DNA of 20,714 bases from a virus. Of this stretch, positions 1 through 5,000 are shown one piece after another. The position numbers were made by a program, and so were the translations under genes. The first letter of the stretch is position 1, and the number at the start of each line of letters is the position of its first letter. The notes beneath the pieces are model-generated. The model saw only the letters and a list, made by a program, of their open reading frames with translations, was not told where the DNA came from and did no database searches. The stretch is from positions 1 to 20,714 of IMG/VR virus record IMGVR_UViG_3300046006_005360; one strand, written 5' to 3'.

Positions 1-201
1 AGCATTGAAGACTGGAGCATTGGTTTGAGGACCCGCCAGCGTGACGCCGGAGGTGACTGGATGACCAGCGTGGTAATTGCCCACAGGCACTCGGCTGGTG
101 TGAGGGAGGCGGGTTTCGAGTTCGATGCCCCATTGAATCAGGGCAGCTTTAGGATCGGCGGGTTTCATGTAGAGGAAGGGATGGGATTGAATGAAGTCCA
201 T
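1..201 (-). CDS. Unidentified leftward gene, N-terminal part only (cut by window edge)
   Basis: An open minus-strand frame begins at ATG 201 and stays open to the left edge, giving 67 codons. It starts MDFIQSHPFLYMKPADPK and continues with a Pro/Thr/Gly-rich stretch. The start is supported by an AAGGGG Shine-Dalgarno-like sequence about eight bases upstream. The gene sits 21 bases after the stop of a 12-residue mini-ORF (261-223), which itself follows the DNA ligase, so it looks like the next gene of the leftward operon. I do not recognise the family. Its function cannot be judged from the fragment. Confidence 0.6.
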   Translation of the reverse strand, partial: MDFIQSHPFLYMKPADPKAALIQWGIELETRLPHTSRVPVGNYHAGHPVTSGVTLAGPQTNAPVFNA

Positions 202-216
202 GCGGACTTCCCCTTG

Positions 217-261
217 GCCTCGTCACCGTGGCTTCCGTTGTCGCACCGTTTTGATCACCAT
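217..261 (-). repeat. Leader element copy 1, with 12-residue mini-ORF
   Basis: This is a 45-base minus-strand element: ATG at 261, twelve sense codons (MVIKTVRQRKPR), TGA at 225-223, then CGAGGC. The same layout occurs at 1269-1225 and 2124-2080. It matches copy 2 at 38 of 45 positions and copy 3 at 36 of 45 without any gap (counted by eye). In this copy the mini-ORF has a strong AGGAGG eight bases before its ATG, and that AGGAGG overlaps the TAG stop of the ligase gene. It lies just upstream of the left-edge gene. It may be a leader peptide, a translational coupling device, or an operator or promoter that happens to be open. Confidence 0.65.
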
Positions 262-273
262 TTTAAAGACCTC

Positions 274-1182
274 CTAGGAGAGGTCCCAAGGCTCGCGGAA
301 CCCGATGAACTTCGGGAACCTGGGCGCTTCCTTCGCCCCACTCGGCTGGTGCATGAACTTCACCATCCTGCCAATGAGCGCGTCCCGTTGCTGCCACAGG
401 GTGATGCGGTCCACCCCACCGACGACGTGGTTGTAGCCCACACGGAACTCGATGCCCGTCTCCATGTGTTTAACAATGAATCCGCCGAGTTCACCGCGAC
501 CCACCATGCCGGACTGCGCCATGCTGCGCTTGGTGCGCCCGAACGCATCCTTCTCAGCCGCGTTGTGATTGCTCATGCCTTCGTAGGTGTCGAGCACCAC
601 GGCCTCCGCGTCCTCGAAGCGTTTGATCTTGAGCAGGTAACCCTCACGCTCCGTGGAGCGGCCACACTTGTAGGGGGAACCCGGCGTGCGAATCATCACG
701 CCTTCATAACCTTCACTCACGCAGCGCTCCTCATAGGCCATCAGATCGTCCAGAGAATGGATCTCTTCAGGCAGCACTTTATCGACGCGCTCGTAGTGTG
801 GCAGTCGCGCGAGTTCCTGCATGCGGCAGGCATAAGGAACCTCGATGCCCTCGCTCACATAGTCGAAGACGGCGAAGGTGAAGTCAGGCTCACCACTCTC
901 GCGGCCCACATGACCAGCGGTTTCGTTGAAGGTGGTGCCTTTCACGATCAGTTCGCCATCCAACCCATCAGGCAGGTTAGCTTCGATCCACTCGCGGATG
1001 AAGCGATTGGATATGGGTTTGAAGCTGCGGCTCACCGCACGTCCATTGAGCTTGAGGCAGCGGATGCCGTCGAGCTTGGGTGTGGCCAGCAGGGGGAAGG
1101 TGAGAGCATGGAGTCGCTCGCATTTGTCGGCGAGCATGGGCTTGGTGATGGGCGATGAGGCGGTAGTGGTGTTCATGGTCAT
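274..1182 (-). CDS. ATP-dependent DNA ligase
   Basis: The 302-residue protein has the nucleotidyltransferase motifs of small phage ATP-dependent ligases. Motif I is KLDGIR with the adenylated lysine at K36. The other motifs are DGELIV (75-80), FAVFDYV (103-109), EGVMIR (160-165) and LLKIKRF (183-189). About 110 residues follow that would form the OB-fold domain. It seals nicks in duplex DNA using ATP, in replication or repair of phage DNA. The length suits a T7-like two-domain ligase. ATG 1182 is used, but ATG 1176 (M3) is equally possible and neither has a clear ribosome site. Leader element copy 2 lies 42 bases upstream. The neighbouring leftward genes (RarA-C-like, ParB-like, glycosyltransferase) also suggest DNA metabolism. 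Confidence 0.93.
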   Translation of the reverse strand: MTMNTTTASSPITKPMLADKCERLHALTFPLLATPKLDGIRCLKLNGRAVSRSFKPISNRFIREWIEANLPDGLDGELIVKGTTFNETAGHVGRESGEPDFTFAVFDYVSEGIEVPYACRMQELARLPHYERVDKVLPEEIHSLDDLMAYEERCVSEGYEGVMIRTPGSPYKCGRSTEREGYLLKIKRFEDAEAVVLDTYEGMSNHNAAEKDAFGRTKRSMAQSGMVGRGELGGFIVKHMETGIEFRVGYNHVVGGVDRITLWQQRDALIGRMVKFMHQPSGAKEAPRFPKFIGFREPWDLS

Positions 1183-1486
1183 GGAGGGCGTTTTGTTGAC
1201 CAGCGCTGGGCTGGGTTCCCTCCTGCCTCGTCACCATGACCTTGTGTGTCGCACCGTTTTGATCACCATGTGGCGAAGACGCAGAACACCGTTGTCCATC
1301 CATGATTTGCACCATTTAATCGGCTCTCTGATCTAAGCCTCAGATCCCTACATCATCATGACCTTGTGGAGCCGCGTAGAATGGGTTTTACGATGGGGTC
1401 CGCTTCACAAGGGATGGCTGTATGACCCAGCCTCACATGCACTTGTTGCGACCATCAGCGTGCCTTAATGAGACCTTCGCTATCAC
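1183..1486. other. Non-coding gap between ligase and RarA-C-like gene
   Basis: This 304-base gap separates two leftward genes. It holds leader element copy 2 (1225-1269) and a weak relative of it near 1353-1396. It also has a small inverted repeat, GGCTG/CAGCC (1416-1432), just after the end of the RarA-C-like gene, without a T-tract. Longer open frames here overlap the ligase in the wrong frame and look like shadows. No convincing promoter of the common sigma-70 type was seen. Confidence 0.5.
1225..1269 (-). repeat. Leader element copy 2, with 12-residue mini-ORF
   Basis: Minus-strand ATG at 1269 opens MVIKTVRHTRSW, with TGA at 1233-1231 followed by CGAGGC. The first 23 bases are identical to copy 1. 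The end shares GGTGACGAGGC with both other copies. No Shine-Dalgarno sequence precedes this ATG. An AGGAGG follows the element (about 1224-1219), but the ligase ATG lies some 37 bases further on, so that AGGAGG does not obviously serve the ligase start. Confidence 0.65.
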
Positions 1487-2071
1487 TCACTCGTCGATGA
1501 GGTGATCAAACAACCCTGGCTGCAATGGCAGCAGTGCAGCCTGCTCGGCTTTGAAGAAATCCGCCTTGGTCTTGCCGCGCTTCTTACCCTCACGCGTGTG
1601 GCAGTCATAGGCATATTCAGGGATGGCAACATACTCACCGCTGCTGCGTAGTTCTTGCGCGAGTGTGTCGGCATCAAGCCCAGCCGTTTGATCATAGACG
1701 TAGTTTTGCAGATGATCAGGATCACGGCTCTTCTTTGATAAGCACAGCAGAATGACCGCCTTGCTGATGAAGATGCGGCCCTTTGCTTGCTTCGGCGGGA
1801 TACCGTCATTGATCACCAGATAAGAATCATGCAGTGCCTTCACCTCCTGAGTCAGGATGCCCCAGCAATCCTCCGCGCTGATGGTGAGAAGGCGTTTCCA
1901 CACATACTTGCCAAAGCCGCTTTGCCAGAGTTCTAGAGCCCAGTAACCGGCCAACGCCGCATCTCCACGGCGGATGGCTTTCTGCATGGCAGAAGAGACT
2001 TCGCTGAAGTTGTAGCTGCGAATGGTGCGTAATTGCATGGGGTTGGCGGGGAAGAGATCAGGGAGGTCCAT
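1487..2071 (-). CDS. Stand-alone RarA/MgsA C-terminal-like domain protein
   Basis: The 194-residue protein starts MDLPDLFPAN. I chose ATG 2071 over the upstream GTG at 2089 because a GAGG lies nine bases before it. The GTG also lies inside the leader element. The N-terminal half reads like the helical C-terminal region of RarA/MgsA AAA+ ATPases: SSAMQKAIRRGD, then a run with YWALELWQSG, then KRLLTISAEDCWG. These resemble the family pattern SALQKSIRGSDPDAALYW, then ARRLVRIASEDIG. No Walker A or B motif is present, so the ATPase domain is missing. RarA acts at stalled forks and contacts the clamp and SSB. A phage version of only this part could bind host replication proteins. That role is an inference and the family call rests on motif resemblance alone. 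Confidence 0.7.
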   Translation of the reverse strand: MDLPDLFPANPMQLRTIRSYNFSEVSSAMQKAIRRGDAALAGYWALELWQSGFGKYVWKRLLTISAEDCWGILTQEVKALHDSYLVINDGIPPKQAKGRIFISKAVILLCLSKKSRDPDHLQNYVYDQTAGLDADTLAQELRSSGEYVAIPEYAYDCHTREGKKRGKTKADFFKAEQAALLPLQPGLFDHLIDE

Positions 2072-2079
2072 GAATGGAA

Positions 2080-2124
2080 GCCTCGTCACCGTGACTTCGG
2101 TATTCCATCCGTTTGCATCACCAT
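2080..2124 (-). repeat. Leader element copy 3, with 12-residue mini-ORF
   Basis: Minus-strand ATG at 2124 opens MVMQTDGIPKSR, with TGA at 2088-2086 and then CGAGGC. The segment holding the stop contains a perfect 11-base palindrome, GTCAC-C-GTGAC (2086-2096 on the plus strand). This is one mismatch away in each of the other copies. The stop is followed by GAGG and then ATG 2071 of the next gene, so stop, ribosome site and start are packed within 20 bases. Confidence 0.65.
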
Positions 2125-2182
2125 ATGATGCCGTGAGGTTTAAGTAGGTCGCAGGGTTTGGGAGGTGCCTTGAGGTGCGTCG

Positions 2183-2974
2183 TCACAACGCGATGCTTTG
2201 ACGGCGTGAAGCGCTCATCGAGACACGCTCCTGGCTCTTGTAGTCACCGAAGTCGATGTGGGCCTTCCACTTGCGTTTCAGATGCCGTTTCTCGGTGGCG
2301 ATGCGCTCCGCACTGCGGAAGATCGAATTGCCGCCGAGGTTCTTGTCGCGCTCCTGCACGAAGCAGAATCGCGCTTCATTCCAGACCAAACGATTGTCGA
2401 GAAGCTCCTGGAGCGTGGCGTCGATGTCGCACTTGCACTTGAGCAGTTCATCCCAAACCGGCACACCACCGTTGGTATCGCGCACCACGCCGACTGCACC
2501 GCCCACCCAATGGTTCACACCAAAGGGGTCATTGCGTTGCAGCAGGCGCGGATCACTGCGTTGATGCCAGCCAAATAAACGTGCTCCGGCTCCACTGGCA
2601 TTGTAGGCCGAGTTGCTGAGCATTTGTAGCGTTTCCTCCACGGACAGCTTGCGGCAGCGAAGCGACACCATGCAGACGCAGGCGCTGATGTCGTCATCGA
2701 GCATGATGATCGCGTCCTCCTTGAAGTGACTCAGCACCCAGTTGCGCAACGAGGAGATGCCCATCACGGAGTCCGGCACGGTGGCCTTCGTCAGTTGGAT
2801 ATGAGCATATTGCTCAAGCTCGCTTTCCGGCACGAGCAGCGTGGCGCTCGGGAACAGTTTGTGGCTGGTCATCGTTCGCGCCCGACTGCGGCTGAGGATG
2901 ACCAGGCGCAGGCTCAGGGGTTGGAGTTCCGGCCATAGCGGCTCGTTGGCAGAGTTCGATGAGGCGTTTTCCAT
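2183..2974 (-). CDS. GT-A-like glycosyltransferase, possibly of the TET/JBP-associated (TAGT) type
   Basis: The protein has about 264 residues. A first beta strand LRLVILSRSRA is followed by MTSHKLFPSATLLVPESE, then MGISSLRNWVL. Next comes IIMLDDDIS, a DDD cluster typical of the metal and nucleotide-sugar site of GT-A enzymes. Related proteins in phages are encoded beside ParB-like proteins and in base hypermodification clusters. The likely role is transfer of a sugar to a modified base or another acceptor, but the acceptor cannot be read here. ATG 2974 is used, and GTG 2983 is in frame. Neither has a ribosome site. The frame overlaps the end of the ParB-like gene by about 160 bases and is +1 relative to it. 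No TET/JBP dioxygenase or hydroxymethyluracil-forming enzyme is seen in the window. Confidence 0.7.
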   Translation of the reverse strand: MENASSNSANEPLWPELQPLSLRLVILSRSRARTMTSHKLFPSATLLVPESELEQYAHIQLTKATVPDSVMGISSLRNWVLSHFKEDAIIMLDDDISACVCMVSLRCRKLSVEETLQMLSNSAYNASGAGARLFGWHQRSDPRLLQRNDPFGVNHWVGGAVGVVRDTNGGVPVWDELLKCKCDIDATLQELLDNRLVWNEARFCFVQERDKNLGGNSIFRSAERIATEKRHLKRKWKAHIDFGDYKSQERVSMSASRRQSIAL

Positions 2975-3590
2975 AGAGGACACGGCCGATGCCGAGTTTT
3001 TTGGTGGTTCGTGTGATGGAGTAGTTCACCTCGCGCACGCCCATGAGTTGCAGCACCTGCATCCAGTCACGCAAATCATGGAACATGAAGACGAGGTAAT
3101 CGTGATGCTCGAAAGCCTGGCATTCCATGCGCGGGATGATTTCCAAATCCTCCGCAGGGTCTTCCGCCTCAAACAACTTGCGGATCTCGTCTTCGGCAAA
3201 GCCGGTGAGTTCGAGATCAAAGGCGGGATCGCTCTCCTGAATGGATTTGAGCAGGCGCTTCAAGTCGCCCTCGTCCAGTTCCGCCAGTTCTGCGAGGCGG
3301 TTGTCAGCGAGCAGATCGGCGAGTTCCTCGGCTTCGGTGGCATAGTCCTGCTCATCCACCGGCACGGCTTCACAGCCGATGAGAAGCGCGGCCTCCAGCC
3401 GGCCATGCCCGCGCACGATCATCCCGCTGCGTTTGGAGAGGGTGATGGGATTGCGCCAGCCCTGCTCTTGAATGATGGAGGCCAGCAACGCGATTTGATG
3501 CGCACTATGCCGGTTTGGATTGGCCGGATTGGGCTTCAGCGTGTCGGGGTCCACCAGTCGAGTGTGTGCGCAGTAAATGGGAATACTCAC
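2814..3590 (-). CDS. ParB/sulfiredoxin-fold nuclease-like protein
   Basis: The 258-residue protein begins MSIPIYCAHTRLVDPDTLKPNPANPNRHS. It carries the ParB N-terminal domain: HQIALLASIIQEQGWRNPITL, then the nucleotide-binding box IVRGHGRLEAA (58-68), then LADNR (94-98). A second conserved-looking domain follows (EHHDYLVFMFHDLRDW to LGIGRVLYGKRLIELC, about 160-225). The last 40 or so residues are Pro/Gln/Arg-rich and overlap the glycosyltransferase frame, so they look like a read-through tail. ParB-fold domains bind or hydrolyse CTP or ATP, and phage members also occur in DNA modification or processing clusters. The start is GTG 3590 with a poorly spaced AGGGG, so the true start is uncertain. 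It is the first gene of the leftward block. Confidence 0.8.
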   Translation of the reverse strand: MSIPIYCAHTRLVDPDTLKPNPANPNRHSAHQIALLASIIQEQGWRNPITLSKRSGMIVRGHGRLEAALLIGCEAVPVDEQDYATEAEELADLLADNRLAELAELDEGDLKRLLKSIQESDPAFDLELTGFAEDEIRKLFEAEDPAEDLEIIPRMECQAFEHHDYLVFMFHDLRDWMQVLQLMGVREVNYSITRTTKKLGIGRVLYGKRLIELCQRAAMAGTPTPEPAPGHPQPQSGANDDQPQTVPERHAARAGKRA

Positions 3591-3603
3591 GCCCCTGCGA
3601 CAG

Positions 3604-3619
3604 TGTCAACGCGGTTGAC
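3604..3619. promoter_or_regulatory. Operator-like palindrome in the divergent gap, overlapping a possible leftward -35
   Basis: GTCAAC (3605-3610), GCG and GTTGAC (3614-3619) form a perfect 6+3+6 inverted repeat in the 58-base gap between the leftward ParB-like gene and the rightward HTH gene. On the minus strand TTGACA (3609-3604) is followed after 18 bases by TATTCC (3585-3580), a passable sigma-70 promoter. Transcription from it would start inside the annotated ParB-like start, however. The small HTH protein encoded next door is an obvious candidate binder, but this is an inference. Confidence 0.4.
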
Positions 3620-3648
3620 GCACACATACCACTATACGAGAGCTGCGT

Positions 3649-3861
3649 ATGGCTGCCATGAAACTTCCCAAAGGGGTGACTCCCCGCAAATTCGCCCGCG
3701 CGCTTCAGGCGTGGCGAGAGAAGAAAGCGTTCAGCCAGCGCGATGCGGCGGAGTTCCTTGGTATCAGCAAGCGTACATTGGAAAACTGGGAACAGGAACG
3801 CGCCACGCCAAGAGGCTATGCCGTGGTGGCACTGATGAAACTTGTCACCAAACTGAAATGA
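3649..3861 (+). CDS. Small helix-turn-helix DNA-binding protein
   Basis: The 70-residue basic protein contains a helix-turn-helix at about residues 28-52 (FSQRDAAEFLGISKRTLENWEQ), the pattern of phage and plasmid regulators of the XRE type. It is little more than the DNA-binding domain, so it probably acts as a dimer. It stands at the divergence point of the two transcription blocks, next to a perfect palindrome at 3605-3619, which suggests a switch or autoregulator. Its stop overlaps the start of the HAD-like gene (ATGA at 3858-3861). A role as repressor or activator cannot be told from the sequence. Confidence 0.8.
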   Translation: MAAMKLPKGVTPRKFARALQAWREKKAFSQRDAAEFLGISKRTLENWEQERATPRGYAVVALMKLVTKLK

Positions 3862-4361
3862 TTTTGCGACAACCGAGTATGGTTCAAATGGGGCCTATCA
3901 TTTTCCTCGATTTTGGCGGTGTGTTGCGCCGAAATATCCCAGACTACTACCGATTGGGAGACGGCTATTTTGATCCTGAATGTGTTGCCGTCTTGAATGA
4001 ACTTGTCAGGATCTCATTGGCGAAAGTTTGTATCGTTTCAGATGAGCGAAGAAATCATACACTGGAAAGCTTGCGACATCTGTTTCAGAAAGAGCGTGTG
4101 TATGCAGAGATTGTAGGCATGACCAGCACCGACATCGATGAGTTGGACCTGCCGGATGGTAATTATTTAGATCGAGGTGTTGAGATTGACGATTGGATTT
4201 CTCGCAACAAACCAACATCATTCGTTATCATTGATGACAACAACGACATGCGTGACGAGCTCTGTAAAAAGCTGATCCAGACTATACCAGAGAATGGACT
4301 TACCGAAGAGGACATTCAGCTAGCTTTGATCATCCTTAGTGCTGGGCTTTTGGTAGATTGA
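3858..4361 (+). CDS. HAD-like phosphatase domain protein
   Basis: The 167-residue protein starts at ATG 3858, which overlaps the HTH stop as ATGA. ATG 3879 and 3888 are also possible. The sequence IIFLDFGGVL gives HAD motif I with nucleophile D18. VCIVSDERR (57-65) fits motif II, and FVIIDDNND (about 120-128) fits the acidic motif IV. The layout, with a late NGLTEEDIQLAL helix, resembles the HAD domain family found in Swiss-army-knife RNA repair proteins. A phosphatase acting on nucleotides or nucleic-acid ends is therefore possible, but the substrate is unknown. The gene is visibly AT-richer than its neighbours, consistent with recent acquisition. A long upstream extension of this frame is a shadow of the ParB-like gene. 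Confidence 0.7.
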   Translation: MILRQPSMVQMGPIIFLDFGGVLRRNIPDYYRLGDGYFDPECVAVLNELVRISLAKVCIVSDERRNHTLESLRHLFQKERVYAEIVGMTSTDIDELDLPDGNYLDRGVEIDDWISRNKPTSFVIIDDNNDMRDELCKKLIQTIPENGLTEEDIQLALIILSAGLLVD

Positions 4362-4372
4362 CCGGTTATAGT

Positions 4373-4395
4373 TGACTCCGCAGCCAGCGGAGTCA
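4373..4395. promoter_or_regulatory. Hairpin abutting the small terminase start codon
   Basis: TGACTCCGC (4373-4381), the loop AGCCA, and GCGGAGTCA (4387-4395) form a perfect 9-bp stem. The last base is the A of the ATG start codon. There is no T-tract, so it is unlikely to be an intrinsic terminator. It would either sequester the ribosome-binding region of the terminase mRNA or serve as a DNA operator or packaging-related site. Confidence 0.55.
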
Positions 4396-5000
4396 TGGAA
4401 ACATCACTCCCTCCCGATCTCGCCCGCAAACTGCTCAATAAGGACTTAGCCAACTTGGTGCAACGTGTGCATCACGGTGGCAAACTGACCCGCGCTGAGC
4501 GTTCGATGCTGCATAATCTCGCCAGCAGCACGGCGGGTGGAACCGGCCCCGCCTTCGCCCGAAACTTTGTGGAACTGGCTGAATTCCTCGGAGCGACGCG
4601 TCAGTCGATCACCACTTGGAAGAAGCGCAAGGACGCGCCACAGGCCGCCGCGAACGGTCTACACGACGTTGCCGCATGGCGCGAGTTCATGAAGCAGCAT
4701 GATCTCAAGGGAGGCACTCCAACAACGGATATTGAAACCGCCCTGCGTGCCCGCAAACTGCTCGCCGAAGTGGAGGAGCGGGAGATGAAGGTGGCGGTGC
4801 GCAAAGGACTTTATGTGGCGGTAGAGGATGTGCGGCAGGAGTGGACGCGTGTGGCGGGACGAGTCACGAACTTGTTGCGTAACAAGTTTGAAAACGAACT
4901 GCCGCCCATCTGCTCGGGCCTCGATGCCACCGGCATTCAGGAGGAGAACCGCAAGGCCATCGACGAGGTGCTCACACTCCTCAGCCAAGGTCATGGATGA
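4395..5000 (+). CDS. Terminase small subunit (gpNu1-like)
   Basis: The 201-residue protein lies immediately before and overlapping the large terminase gene. It has a helix-turn-helix at about residues 58-79 (FVELAEFLGATRQSITTWKKR), which would bind the packaging start site, followed by a helical region for oligomerisation and contact with the large subunit. Position, size and HTH fit the lambda Nu1-type small terminase. No Shine-Dalgarno sequence is apparent, and a hairpin reaches the start codon. The last eight bases overlap the large-subunit gene, so the two are translationally coupled. Confidence 0.85.
   Translation: METSLPPDLARKLLNKDLANLVQRVHHGGKLTRAERSMLHNLASSTAGGTGPAFARNFVELAEFLGATRQSITTWKKRKDAPQAAANGLHDVAAWREFMKQHDLKGGTPTTDIETALRARKLLAEVEEREMKVAVRKGLYVAVEDVRQEWTRVAGRVTNLLRNKFENELPPICSGLDATGIQEENRKAIDEVLTLLSQGHG

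Noticed and set aside
25-1158. Plus-strand open frame of 377 codons
   Set aside because: It lies opposite the DNA ligase, which has all ligase motifs. The plus frame has no recognisable domain and is a shadow.
3000-3010. Run of six A (minus strand) near the ParB/glycosyltransferase junction as a -1 slippery site
   Set aside because: The glycosyltransferase frame is +1 relative to the ParB frame, and the -1 frame does not lead into it.
2841-3857. Upstream part of the long plus-strand open frame that ends at 4361
   Set aside because: It runs antisense to the ParB-like gene and through the HTH gene. Only the part from ATG 3858 on looks like protein.
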